A stretch of DNA of 64,000 nucleotides from Arsenophonus sp052174535 (GTDB lineage: Bacteria; Pseudomonadota; Gammaproteobacteria; Enterobacterales; Enterobacteriaceae), in the NCBI GenBank assembly GCA_052174535.1, contig JBQMRQ010000030.1, forward strand, positions 1 through 64,000, read 5' to 3'. The position numbers and the translations under genes were made by a program. Under the pieces are notes generated by a model. That model did no database searches, had not been told where the DNA came from, and worked only from the letters and a program-made list of their open reading frames with translations. Numbering within the stretch: the first letter of the stretch is position 1; each line of letters opens with the position of its first letter. This document shows, piece after piece, positions 50,750 through 61,147 of the stretch.

Positions 50750-51020
50750 CAGTCTGCATGGTTTGCTGTAGCAAATCCGTTATGGTTGACGCATGAAATG
50801 TCAATCGATAAAGTAATGTTCAGCACGTTATTGCAACATTGTTTAGAACTCCATATCAACAGAGCAGTGCTATCAGTTAACTGCCAGTATTACAGATGAG
50901 TTGATGTAAAAGCATAATAGGTAATATCTGGTTTCGTGGATAACTGTAGAGTAGAGTTTTCATGGCATATCATCTCTCTGTTGTTAAGATCATCTACGAA
51001 ATTAATTAGTAGAATATAAC
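50750..51020 (-). mobile_element. IS256-family end fragment
   Basis: Bases 50930-51020 (TTTTCATGGCATATCATCTCTCTGTTGTT ... in short pieces) match 59775-59850 and, in reverse, the left ends of plus-oriented IS256 copies. 50800-50900 matches 59660-59750. Only the left end and the first part of the transposase remain. It lies where hpf or rpoN would be expected. Confidence 0.6.
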
Positions 51021-51389
51021 AGGATATCTAAACACATAGATCAGAATAAGTATAATTTAAAGGTAATTTGTCTATTTGACAAATTATTTTATTCAATTAT
51101 TTAAAAAATATCTAGTTTTATTACCTTATTATCATGAATATCTGATATTCAACTTTCTGATAAAAGGTCATCTCGTGTTTTTCAAGTAAAGTATTGATTT
51201 CAAAATTTTACTGAATTTTATTTTCAAGTTTTAATATTAAAAGTTGCAATAAATAAATATCTTGTTGTAGTTATGATATTAACTCTAGCTATTAATTGAG
51301 TCAGAGTTGCAATTTCTATTTCAGAAAATTACCCAAGCCTCTTGAAAATAAAATAATAAAAAATTTACTAACTTTTTAATGAATCACGC
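51021..51389. other. AT-rich gap where rpoN and hpf would be expected
   Basis: Downstream of lptB enterics carry rpoN and hpf. I see no recognisable remnant of either in this stretch or in 50570-50750, so sigma-54 has apparently been removed from this locus. Confidence 0.45.
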
Positions 51390-52115
51390 TTATAGGCGGA
51401 AACCTTCTCCTAAATAGACACGTTTGACTTGTTCATTTTCTAAAATTGCTTTAGGGGCTCCATGAGCGATAAGATGACCTTGACTTACAATGTAAGCACG
51501 TTCACAGATATCTAATGTTTCTCTTACATTGTGATCAGTTATTAATATTCCTAAACCATAATCCTTCAAGTGTTGGATTATTTTTTTTATATCTAATACT
51601 GAGATTGGATCAACACCGGCAAAAGGTTCATCTAAAAGAATAAATTTAGGATTAGCAGCCAATGCTCGGGATATTTCTACTCGGCGTCGTTCACCGCCAG
51701 AAAGCGATTGACCGAGGTTATTTCTCAAATGAGAAATACTAAATTCTTCCATCAATTCTTCTGCGCGTTGTTGTTTTTCTTTTAATGTTAAATCTTTGCG
51801 AATTTCTAATATTGCCATCAAATTATCGTAAACGTTTAACCGGCGAAATATTGATGCTTCTTGTGGTAAATAGCTTATTCCTCTACGAGCTCGTTTATGA
51901 AGTGGCAGAAAACTAATATCTTCATCGTCGATAGTAATTTTCCCAGTATCATGGGAAACGATACCAACTACCATATAAAAGGTAGTTGTTTTACCTGCAC
52001 CGTTTGGCCCTAATAAGCCAACAATTTCACCAGAATTAATCTTCAAGCTAACGTCTTGAACAACCTTATAGTTTTTATATGTTTTTGCTAAATGTTTTGC
52101 AGTTAATTTCGCCAT
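51390..52115 (-). CDS. lptB: LPS export ABC transporter ATPase LptB
   Basis: LptB powers LPS extraction from the inner membrane as the ATPase of LptB2FG. It has 241 residues, as in E. coli. Visible are GLLGPNGAGKTTTFYMVVG (Walker A), the Q-loop in SYLPQEASIFRRL, signature QSLSGGERRRVEISRALA, Walker B KFILLDEPFAGVDP, and the switch His in ITDHNVRETLDI. It ends VYLGEGFRL. It lies 35 bases after lptA in the same transcript. rpoN no longer follows. Confidence 0.97.
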   Translation of the reverse strand: MAKLTAKHLAKTYKNYKVVQDVSLKINSGEIVGLLGPNGAGKTTTFYMVVGIVSHDTGKITIDDEDISFLPLHKRARRGISYLPQEASIFRRLNVYDNLMAILEIRKDLTLKEKQQRAEELMEEFSISHLRNNLGQSLSGGERRRVEISRALAANPKFILLDEPFAGVDPISVLDIKKIIQHLKDYGLGILITDHNVRETLDICERAYIVSQGHLIAHGAPKAILENEQVKRVYLGEGFRL

Positions 52116-52150
52116 TTTTTATTTTTTAATATTATTATTTATACTTTTCA

Positions 52151-52675
52151 CTACAGGACTTTTTTTTGTAGTTGAAAAGGTAATAATATGGTTGTTACTC
52201 GCTTCCCTTTGTCACTAAAGGCTTCCATTTTCTTAGTTGGAATTAAATAGGTAATTTTCTCACTTGCAATATTATAATCTAATTGTTCAAGGTAAGCATT
52301 ACCTGTTAGGATAATCAGCTCTTTCTCCATTTCATAACGTATTTTATCGCTATAACCTTTAATCTGTTTACCATCATCTTGTAATTGATAGAAAGTCACT
52401 GGTGTACCATAGGCTTCGATAATTATCTTTTTGGTATCGCTGTTTGGACGAGTTACGATAACTTTATCAGCTCTAACATCTATAGAGCCTTGTTTTATAA
52501 TAACATTTTTTGTAAATATAGTAATATTTTTTTCTAAGTCAAATGATTGTTTAACTGAATTAATCTGAATTGGTTGATGAGAATCATTACTTTTTAGAGC
52601 TACTGTTGGAAAGCTCAATATGAATATTGAGATAGTCAATACTAGATTAATGAAGATTTTTTTTACAAATATCAT
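52151..52675 (-). CDS. lptA: LPS transport periplasmic protein LptA
   Basis: LptA forms the beta-jellyroll bridge that carries LPS across the periplasm. It has 174 residues (185 in E. coli). A signal peptide (FINLVLTISIFILSFPTVAL) is followed by QPIQINSVKQSFDLEKN, ADKVIVTRPNSDTKK, ILTGNAYLEQLDYNI, and FSDKGKRVTTILLPFQLQ. The difference in length is in the disordered C-terminal tail. Its ATG abuts the lptC stop codon with no gap, so translation is probably coupled. Confidence 0.94.
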   Translation of the reverse strand: MIFVKKIFINLVLTISIFILSFPTVALKSNDSHQPIQINSVKQSFDLEKNITIFTKNVIIKQGSIDVRADKVIVTRPNSDTKKIIIEAYGTPVTFYQLQDDGKQIKGYSDKIRYEMEKELIILTGNAYLEQLDYNIASEKITYLIPTKKMEAFSDKGKRVTTILLPFQLQKKVL

Positions 52676-53266
52676 TTAGTTATTTCCTTCGTGATCTGTT
52701 TGCTTATTGGGCATTTCATAATAGGTCTTAACATCTTCAATTAATTCTGCGGTATGTGTTATCATATTGCCGCGCATTTTCATACTTACTGAACATAAAC
52801 CAATACCAATTACCGTAACTTTATCATCAGATGATACATCCTGGGTAGTTAAATTAACGATGGCATTTTCCGTCAAAATTTGTTGTAAATCTGAAGTTGA
52901 ATTCAAGCTATTTATTTGGACATTACCATATAAATAGAGCATATTATCATTTGTTAATTTAGCTTTATTGGCGCGTACGGCCCAAGTAGGAATACTATTT
53001 ATGTTATAAATTGTTAATACTGGATTAATGAACCAGCTGATTTTATTATTTGAAAAGTGATATGTCTCATCCGTTATTATCTTATAAATCAATTTACCTA
53101 TGGGATCATAGACATGGGTAATGGCATTTCTAGTTTGATAATTTGGTTGACTGTTGTTAATAATAACAGGTGCTTTTGCTTGATTAAAATCAGCTAACTT
53201 CCAGCCAATAAGCACTAAAATAATCAGTATTAATATAATGTTAAGCAAAAACTTAAGCTTACTCAT
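52676..53266 (-). CDS. lptC: LPS export protein LptC
   Basis: LptC is a bitopic inner-membrane protein that passes LPS from LptB2FG to LptA. It has 196 residues (191 in E. coli), with one N-terminal membrane helix (LLNIILILIILVLIGWKLAD) and a periplasmic jellyroll (YLYGNVQINSL, GNMITHTAELIEDVKTYYE). Sequence is more diverged than in lptA or lptB, as usual for this family, but size, topology and position before lptA make the call firm. The upstream neighbour kdsC is dead, so the lpt genes now depend on a promoter in that relic or on readthrough from kdsD. Confidence 0.92.
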   Translation of the reverse strand: MSKLKFLLNIILILIILVLIGWKLADFNQAKAPVIINNSQPNYQTRNAITHVYDPIGKLIYKIITDETYHFSNNKISWFINPVLTIYNINSIPTWAVRANKAKLTNDNMLYLYGNVQINSLNSTSDLQQILTENAIVNLTTQDVSSDDKVTVIGIGLCSVSMKMRGNMITHTAELIEDVKTYYEMPNKQTDHEGNN

Positions 53267-53319
53267 CGCTGTTTTATTTTTGTCTATATTGATAGAATGT
53301 AGGCATTTCTATTTATTTT

Positions 53320-53800
53320 GAAAAAGTAGGATTAAGATCATAAATTTACATCCGCGCCTTCTTTGTCACCATGCTTGATATGTAGCATGATACCCTTTAT
53401 TTTAAAGTATTGGATGCTGATCTGCTATAGCAATCGAAAACTCTATCTTCAGCATGATAGAAGAATCAATTAAATCATAATCATTATTAATAATCTGTTA
53501 AAATTGGAGTTTTAATCGGGTTATTAGATCATTATAAGATAATTTTATCTTACTATTGGTAAGGATAATTAATATAAAATATTTTAGCACAATCTTCTAA
53601 TAATTTATCTTTACGTCTAGTAATAATGGAAATTTTAATTACAGAGATCAGTAAACAACGGATACCCTAAACCATTCTTTATATTGAAGGCTTTTAGTTC
53701 TTCATCATTATTTGCCTATAAATTAAAGTAATTATCATGATTCTATCAAAATCACAAATTAGTACTTTTATAAAGTACTTTTTAAAGTTATGTTATTATA
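53320..53800 (-). pseudogene. kdsC: kdsC pseudogene (Kdo-8-phosphate phosphatase)
   Basis: Between kdsD and lptC, as in enterics, minus-strand frames follow KdsC. LICDFDRI stands for the catalytic LILDVDGV of the HAD phosphatase, then GIRCLLISVIKISIITRRKDKLLEDC. After a break come YNDLITRLKLQ, NDYDLIDSSIMLKIEFSIAIADQHPIL, and YHATYQAW then RRRG (compare YVTRIAGGRGA). Several stops and shifts occur, and the second catalytic Asp of DVDG is Arg. The enzyme would release phosphate from Kdo-8-phosphate in the LPS inner-core pathway. Confidence 0.88.
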
Positions 53801-53856
53801 TAGATACATAACAGGTTATTATTTAATTATTATCATTCATCTATTGATCATAATAA

Positions 53857-54825
53857 TTAGATGAGGCCAGCCTGCAAAAGATCATGCAGATGAATGACAC
53901 CAATAAGTATATCTGTTTTTGCAACCAATAATGAAGTAATATGATGTTGTTGCATCAAATTTAAGGCGTCAATTGCTAGCATATCGGGTTTTACCCTAAT
54001 GCCACCGCCTGTCATCACATCGGCAATTTTAGCATTATTTAAGTCAATATTCATCGCAAAGATGCGTCGTAAGTCACCATCGGTAAAAATACCTTCAATT
54101 TGCATTTTTTCATTACAAATCACAACCATACCTAGCTTTTTGCAAGTAATTTCCACTAATGCTTGTTGTAATGTTGCATGTTTCATTACATTAGGAATAT
54201 TTTTATTAGTATGCATTAGGTTGCTTACTCTTAATAAAAGTTTACGACCTAAGGTGCCACCTGGATGTGAAAGTGCGAAATCTTCAGCAGTAAAACCACG
54301 TGCTTCAAGTAAAGCGACCGCAATAGCATCTCCCATAACTAACATCGCTGTTGTGCTTGTTGTTGGCGCTAGACCCAATGGGCAAGCTTCCTGTGGTACT
54401 CTGATACAGAGATGAATATTTGCCGCTTTACCCATACTACTAGCAGGGTTTTTTGTTATACAAATTAATATAATGTGTTGACGTTTTAATACTGGAATGA
54501 GTGCTAATATTTCATTTGACTCACCGGAGTTAGAAATCGCTAGAACAATATCTTGACCGCTAATCATACCTAAATCCCCATGACTAGCTTCTCCTGGATG
54601 GACAAAAAAAGCAGGTGTTCCTGTACTAGCTAATGTGGCCGCAATTTTATGGCCAATATGGCCTGATTTTCCCATTCCCATAACAACGACTTTGCCAGTA
54701 CATTTAAAAATTAGTTTACAAGCCTGGTTAAAATCATCATTGATATATTGTTCCAGATTAGCAAGCCCACTGCGTTCAATTTCCAATACTTTTTTTGCTA
54801 TTTTTTTAAAATTAATTTCAGACAT
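53857..54825 (-). CDS. kdsD: Arabinose-5-phosphate isomerase KdsD
   Basis: KdsD converts ribulose-5-phosphate to arabinose-5-phosphate, the first step toward Kdo. It has 322 residues (328 in E. coli). A SIS domain (about 40-175) contains VVMGMGKSGHIGHKIAATLA, HPGEASHGDLGMI, and SNSGESNEI, with PLGLAPTTSTTAMLVMGDA. Two CBS domains follow (about 200-320; FTDGDLRR, LMQQHHITSLLVA). It is intact although kdsC, the partner downstream, is dead. yrbG, which precedes it in E. coli, is not recognisable. Confidence 0.96.
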   Translation of the reverse strand: MSEINFKKIAKKVLEIERSGLANLEQYINDDFNQACKLIFKCTGKVVVMGMGKSGHIGHKIAATLASTGTPAFFVHPGEASHGDLGMISGQDIVLAISNSGESNEILALIPVLKRQHIILICITKNPASSMGKAANIHLCIRVPQEACPLGLAPTTSTTAMLVMGDAIAVALLEARGFTAEDFALSHPGGTLGRKLLLRVSNLMHTNKNIPNVMKHATLQQALVEITCKKLGMVVICNEKMQIEGIFTDGDLRRIFAMNIDLNNAKIADVMTGGGIRVKPDMLAIDALNLMQQHHITSLLVAKTDILIGVIHLHDLLQAGLI

Positions 54826-55122
54826 TTTATTTTTAAACTTAAAATAAATAATTTAATTATATTAGTAATATACCCTTAGTAAGGCTCGTTTTTATATCAC
54901 TTGCTTTGTATATCAGTGTTATCAACATATTATATCTGTAGCTTACATTTTTACAAAAAAGCATTTTTACTATGAATGACACTTGAAAATTTATTTATTC
55001 TGATGATGTAATAAACAAAAGTAAAATTAATAATAATATTTATAGCAAATATGTTATATTCTAATTTTGTTAGTATACTTCTAGTGAGAAATATATACTT
55101 AAATGATAATTAGACAGAAAAA
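54826..55122. other. AT-rich region between kdsD and mlaF remnants
   Basis: yrbG and the start of mlaF would lie here in enteric order. I see no coding remnant of yrbG. Presumably it carries the kdsD-lpt promoter. Confidence 0.4.
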
Positions 55123-55144
55123 GTATTTCTTCATGAAGAAATAC
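55123..55144. repeat. Perfect 22-base palindrome
   Basis: GTATTTCTTC, AT, then GAAGAAATAC, with exact dyad symmetry. It lies between kdsD (minus) and the mlaF relic (plus), a divergent promoter region, so it could be an operator-like site or a chance hairpin. No second copy noticed in the window. Confidence 0.7.
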
Positions 55145-55189
55145 GTAGATAATTCATAGAAATTAAAGATATTTTTATTCTGATTGTAG

Positions 55190-55678
55190 GCTAACTTTTA
55201 CTAATATGAGTTTAATGATCTCACAAAGAAAAATTTATCATGATCATGAGTTCTCATGTATTGAAAAATAACTTAGTTACGTTTATTGTGAATAATTATA
55301 TCTAGATAAATGAGAAATTTAGCTTTAATGGTGTATTAATATTCCAATATTAATATAAATATGATAGAAGTTTTATCCTGCTAGTAAGAAAATGAGCAGG
55401 TTTTTCAATTTAATGCCTTGTTTACTGATATGAATATTTTTGAACATATTACTTTTCTTTACGTAAATATACTATTTTTCTGCAGAAATTATTCGAAAAT
55501 ACCTTTCGTGATGAAACTATAAGAAGTGGATTTAGTGATAAAAGCGAATCTTTATATTTCCTGAACTATCGAGTAGTATGGCATGATAAGCGAATTAATA
55601 CGTGCTATTGCCATTTATCTACAATTAATTTATTTCATGAGCTTTTATTGTGGGAATTATGTTTATTTTGAGGTTATA
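55190..55678 (+). pseudogene. mlaF: mlaF pseudogene (phospholipid ABC transporter ATPase), cut by IS256
   Basis: Plus-strand codons at 55405-55445 read QFNALFTDMNIFEHI, matching FQSGALFTDMNVFDNV of MlaF. They continue, with stops, through IPFVMKL and EVDL to LIRAIAIYLQLIYF near 55600-55635 (compare ARAIALEPDLIMF, just after the ABC signature, which is lost). The upstream half is very eroded and no Walker A is readable. Similarity ends where an IS256 relic starts, so the insertion removed the end of mlaF and presumably mlaE and mlaD. Confidence 0.75.
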
Positions 55679-56692
55679 GGATTTCTGAAGACGCTGGCAT
55701 ATTATCGTATTGATTAATTTGATAGATAATTTTAACAATAGAAAGATAATATATCATAAAAGTCTACCCATACAGGTTAGACGTAAAACTAGATATTACT
55801 TCAATCCATTATATGAACTAATTTGTAATAACGCCAGAGGTAGCTAATAGGCACCGTCGTTAAGGGCTGTGTTCGAAGCGATGCTGAAACAACATCCTGA
55901 ACACTACCTTTGGTCGACGTTCATAACGGTTATTTGGCACAGCGAACCAAATAACCTGCTATTGGCAATATTGAGATTAATGTGCTTAAGGTCAGGGGCC
56001 ACGTTGGAAATAGAATATACTTCAACAACTCTTTCCTTTGCCGCCTTATCTAAAACGTGCAAAAGCGGTAAAGAGTTGCTACTATGGTTTTATGTACCCC
56101 CAAAGGAAGGATATATTATTACCGATAATTTTTATGAATCCCTAACCCGCTTCTTGATAAAAAGTGTAATAGGGGTTCTCCCCCCTCTGTCGAAAAGATC
56201 ACATCAATAGACTAAAGCAGCAATAGCTTAAAGAGCATAGATAATGGCGGCTATGTGATTTTTAGCGACACGCGTTACATTTATTTCTTGACTGAAGGCC
56301 ATTATATGTCATTCAATTAAGCAGAGCTGATGTCTTTGCATGTTAGTTACTGTATTGGTGGTACTGCGCATAAATATAAGGAGACCTCATTACGATTGAA
56401 AATACTTATCGAGTGTTAGAAGAAAACTGGAGGACTAACTTTTTAATGGCTGGTAAGCACGCTGTTTAACCGTAGATATATGCTTTCTACGGGGATATTG
56501 TACTCTTTTTTTTGGAATGCAATGATAAAGATATTTCCTGACACATGTGGGACAATTCTATTAGCTACACAAAATAGCTAATGCACTAATTTTACTCTAT
56601 AAATGGAGTGCTAACAGAAAGTTAATAGTGGTTGCTGCCGGAGGTTTGTCTAGCAGAGAGCCGCGATGTCACTAATAAAGTCATTGATGATT
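55679..56692 (+). mobile_element. IS256-family insertion sequence, truncated by IS91
   Basis: The left end (ATTTCTGAAGACGCTGG, then AACAATAGAAAGATAATAT) and transposase-like codons are shared with the other plus copies; an open piece at 55869-56210 contains HPEHYLWSTFITVIW of the N-terminal part. Similarity continues to GATGTCACTAATAAAGT (about 56665) and then stops where the IS91 relic begins, so the right end is missing. Confidence 0.75.
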
Positions 56693-58620
56693 AGAAAATT
56701 GAATTACTATTTAAGTGAAGATTAAAATCATGTTTTTTTGCTAAAAAACAGAAATCGGTTTACTAGATCTATTGTAAGTTAAAATTTCATCAGAGTATAT
56801 ATGCTTTGATCTAATGCTTTAATTTTAAAGACATTAATCCTATATTAGGGTTAATGAAAATCGTTTTTATTTTTGTGTGTTGTTGACAACAACATCGTTA
56901 CTTTTTTCTTAAGTAGAGCGTTGTAGTCTATTATTACATAGAATGCATTTGTACGGATCTATGCTAAGGAATTTTTTCATCAGCACAGCGCGGGAATTTC
57001 AGTTTTTTCGGTTTTTTTGTGAGCTGTTATCTTCAATGCCTTACATAACTTTGCTAATAGTATGCCTCATTTATATTTGATAAAAAACCATAGTAAGGTA
57101 TCATTCAAAATACCTAACGAAAAAATGCATGTATAGCTTCCAATCATCTTTTCCTGCATCAGGATCTGATGTCAATACTGCATAGTCTGGTAGTTATAGT
57201 AATTATTATGTGCAATTTCCCCCTTCCTTTCTTTGAAAAAGCTGAAGTTTTGATGCGGATATTGGGACGTTTAGGATATGATCCGAGGTGTTTTACGCTA
57301 TATTCACCAATTTTATTTTTAGTAAAGTGTACTTTCTTTCAATAAAGGATCTACTGTGCTTCAAGTAACGCTGCCACTGCTTCCTTAGTGCGAATTTACT
57401 CAGACAAAAAATACCTGAGATTTATCATACTACAGTTGTGATCTAGCAGCTGGATGACAGTATATCTCCAGATTTCTTCAACCAGTTTTTTGAAGAGAAA
57501 CTCAACACTATGCATCAGTATGGTTAATATTAAACTTCCAGCATGGGTGACACGGATATATAATATCTAAATATTAATTGAGTTCTCACCCACAAATGTG
57601 TAAGGCACAGAAGATACCAATTTAATATCCTATTTACGTCTCCACTGTGATATAAGTGTGAGTAGTAGTTTGAAAAAGACTATTGAGTATCGTCTAGTCA
57701 TTGTCAAAAAGATAAAATAAGATAAGGAATTAAAATTAATGTATTGCTAGTTGTTACAGGTGGATAAAATATAAACCTGCGCTGATAACTATTGCTCAGT
57801 AGTTTTGATGCTACAAAAACTGCAGGCTTTTAACATAATCCCACATTTTGAAGAAAAATAGCGCGACAGGGAAAACTTCAAGAAGAGGTGAGGTTCCTAA
57901 GGAGAGTAGCGTCATCTGGATATATTAGTGGCATAAGTTTTGCAGACAAGATTCTCTCTACAAATAAACAACCTGCAAGTTGATACTTTTACCATATCTT
58001 TAAAAAATTTACTCCAACCCTTATCAAGAGTGAAGAACAGTTTAGTTGTGGGGATATCTCGGTTTTGATAAATTACCCTCTTAGGTTTCTCTTATCAGAG
58101 AAATAGAAATTATTATGCTGTCCGTATTTGTCAGGTCTATTTGCCCAGTTACCTTAATGTTTATTCTGGTAAACGAAAGAGATTTGTATTACCCCTGTTA
58201 CCTATAATACTATAGCTGATCAATTTATCGGGAATCATAATATCACTCATTCTTCCTCAATGCAGTTATATTCAGCATTATCGAACTTGCATGAACGTTT
58301 TCAAAAATTCAAAATAATAGTGACTAGAAATAGATAATACTTGGATGTTAAGAAAAAATTTGAAGTTGAATCGAACGCATTTCTGTATAGCCTATTTTGG
58401 TATCATAAAAAATTTAATAGATCTGTCCTCATTAATTTTAAAGGAAAATCATAAAGCATTTCAGATAACTATGGAGTGTAATACGTGAAGTCGTATGTTG
58501 TCTTCCTAATTATTAGGTTCATGCTTTCTAGCAGATTTATTTCAAACTGAACTATCTAGCTAAATTCCTAAAAAAATTAATATATATTGCAGAGTATAAG
58601 GCAATATTTAGATCATTAAT
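56693..58620 (-). mobile_element. IS91-family insertion sequence, degenerate (copy 3)
   Basis: The most readable IS91 relic. Minus-strand codons give VHFTKNKIGEYSVKHLGSY (about 57285-57345), then PKRPNI, and HNNYYNYQTMQY (about 57190). QEKMIGSY follows (about 57140), then GILLAKLCKALKITAHKKTEK (in two pieces, about 57010-57060). These line up with KVHFAKKTRG..SVKYLGRYLKRPP ... HHYYDHRTQQY ... TQEEMIGRYI ... GELLPKVYEALEMTARKKPEK of IS91-type transposases. It is inserted between two IS256 relics. Confidence 0.85.
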
Positions 58621-58654
58621 TTTACAAAAACAATATAGCTATGCAGATCTCATG

Positions 58655-59865
58655 CCATAATTGAGATAGATTAATCAACAAAGTGCTTTTGCGTATCAGC
58701 TTCATAGTTTCACTTTTGCAAAAACAGACTTAATTAAATTCGTCCTTCTTAATTTACGCTCACTAGGCTGAGAGGGAGCTATAGAATCCCAGCTATTCCT
58801 CTTGATTTTTCTCCAGTGTCTTCATCACTGCAGTACTTTCTGAAACCCTTTCCTAATAAAAAAGTATTAAAGGCTTTGTTATTACCCACCACAGCTTTCT
58901 GTAGACAGACTTCTCTCAGCTCACCCTCTTAACTTTCGATGCTGCATATTTTTAAAAAATGAATGTTAGAATTTTAGTTATCTTCTAGAGCTAAGAGGTT
59001 AACTCTGCATTATCCAGAAATATCTTTACCATTTCATTCCAAAAACAACAACAGCACTTCTCTCTCATAGCAAGTTTGTGAGATATAGTTAAATTATACA
59101 TTCAGTAGTTATTGAGAAGTTTAGGTCAGTTTCGCTTTGATTCTTGATAAGCATTTTAACCCAAACCAACTCCTTACATCAATGAGAAGTACTGAGAATA
59201 ATGAAGCAGCAAGAAAATACGATCATTTTCCTGACAGCGCGTTATATATCATCATCGGACAAGAAATTAACATAACTCGTATTGATATCGTAAATTACGC
59301 AAGCACAAATGCCTATATTCTTCAAGACATTTCTATTTCAGTCTACTGCTACTGATGGTTATTGGTAGCGAGGTAATACACTTTTTCACCAAGAATTGCT
59401 ATAGAGCATTGTAAAAAATCAGCAATAGAAATACCTCATAGGTACAAACAGCCTATAGTAACAATTCTTTGACGCTTTTTTATGCTTCAGATAAGACGGT
59501 AGTTAACAAGCTTTTTAAGGATGTTTCGTTATCGCTATAATTCATAATCTTAACGACTTTAAATATAAACATTGCTAATATTAGTTTATATAGTTTTTAG
59601 GGGACATAACCGTTACGGATGATGTCATAGACACACTCATCGACAAGACAGCGTGTCAGCACGTTATCGAAAAGTATGACTTTAAGTTCAGTCTAAACAA
59701 CAGTGCTATCAGCTTCTTAGTAGCATTACAGATAAGTTGATGGAAGGGATTATAGATAATATCTGCTTTATTGGATACCTATAGGATAGACTTTTCATGG
59801 CATATCATCTCTCTGTTGTTGCATCATTCATAAAATTAATTACAGGATATGACAGAATCTCCGAA
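58655..59865 (-). mobile_element. IS256-family insertion sequence, degenerate, minus orientation
   Basis: Minus-strand codons read RQRIVTIGCLYLRG-like IGCLYL at about 59440 (compare LLPWLYLKG), ALSGK and further pieces down to RRTNLIKSVFAKVKL near 58700-58745 (compare RTTNPIESTFATVRL). The left end (CAACAACAGAGAGATGATATG in reverse, 59800-59825) matches the other copies. An open piece at 59137-59355 (plus) is antisense and is not a gene. Confidence 0.8.
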
Positions 59866-60084
59866 ACTCCATGCATCAAAAATAAATATAGCTAGGACAG
59901 TGGATGCATTAAAAATACTAAAACAGCTATAAAATTAGAATATTTAGTTGAATAATTTCTATTATAGAAAATGGCAGATCCTAATAGTTAAAATAGAACA
60001 AGAGAGGAAACTTAATTTTCTGAAACAAAGAAAATCTTTCACAACACACATTATAAATATCTTATTTTATAAGAAAAGAAACAT

Positions 60085-60730
60085 ATTTTATGTTTAAATA
60101 TTTATTAATAGTTTTTTGTTAATGGTTGGCGCTAATTTTATTAGCGATAGATTAAATAAACTCATATAAACTAATACAAGAAGCCGTTGCAAAACTTTTA
60201 TGCGGTTAAAAAATAAGGAACCTGTAATCATATAAAATTAAGATTACTTATGCAGTGTTGTTAGTGAAGAGATTTATCCTTTATGTATAAATTAAGTATA
60301 CAGGAACATTATCTTAGAATCTTATAGTATAAGATACCTTCACCTAGCTAGATATTTATTTCAGGCAGATTAAAGCCTATTTAGAGCAAGATTATGGCAA
60401 TTTTTAGCAAAATAGCTCTTATGGTAAGCATATCAAATTAGGTCAGAAGAACTACTGGGTGATATAGAAATGTGCTTGTTATTCAATTAACAATTATTAA
60501 TTTACAGACCCAACATACCCACTTATGGAGCTTGATTTTCAATTGCGTAAAAATAGTAAGATAGGATATTAGGAAGGTTATGCTATTATCACTGAAGATG
60601 TCAGTGTAAATTATAAGTAAATAAAACAAATGGGTTAATATTTTAGGTGTCAAAGACATTGACGGATTAATACAAGAGTTGCTCAGTATCGCAAAAATTA
60701 CATTATTCTAAAAAATAAAAAAATCATGAT
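60085..60730 (+). pseudogene. mlaC: mlaC pseudogene (periplasmic phospholipid carrier)
   Basis: Plus-strand frames follow MlaC. NKLI near 60155 and MRLKNKEPVII at 60200-60230 match [22 protein letters not shown], then CSVVSEEIYPL, RQIKAYLEQDYGNF (about 60365-60410), and DPTYPLMELDFQLRKNSKIGY (in two pieces, about 60505-60565; compare RPPVRLDFQWRKNSQTGNW). EGYAIITEDVSVNYK then ends the readable part. Stops and frameshifts break it. MlaC carries lipids from the outer membrane back to MlaFEDB. Confidence 0.85.
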
Positions 60731-61015
60731 ACCCTAACATTAACTTTATTGCAGAAAGATCAAACGTTTATTTTATCTGGTTAGCTTGATAAAGATCTCT
60801 GCTCGTTTTCAAGAGATAAAGAAATGAGTTGCTAAAAAGTATTAATGCGATTAATGTTTCTAAGTTGCTTTAGATCGATTTTACCGATTTCGGTATATTT
60901 ATTAGATTAAATCAGAACAGCATCAGAGAATAAATGGATATTTGAAGGATTAGTGAGTGTTTTAATACCCTTATTAATCTTTATAAGCTTGAAATTTTAT
61001 GAATTAATTAGGTCA
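60731..61015 (+). pseudogene. mlaB: mlaB pseudogene (STAS-domain subunit of the Mla transporter)
   Basis: Directly after the mlaC relic, plus-strand codons give LLQKDQTFILSG, a stop, then LDKDLCS (compare MQTGDTLALSGELDQDVLL), and further on VSKLL then DFTDFGIFIRLN (compare LSRVSRVDTGGLALLLHL). Frames are broken. Position between mlaC and ibaG matches the enteric operon. Confidence 0.7.
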
Positions 61016-61147
61016 TAAATTTAAAAAATAATTTATATGTAATCGCTCTTGTGCATCTTGATGCCAAGGGCGTTTTTTAATTTTCAATAGATAATCGATT
61101 GATTAAGATAGATGCATTATCTTTTAATGTTTAAATTGAGTTAAATT

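Noticed and set aside
59137..59355. 72-codon plus-strand frame
   Set aside because: Antisense to the IS256 transposase relic at 58655-59865.
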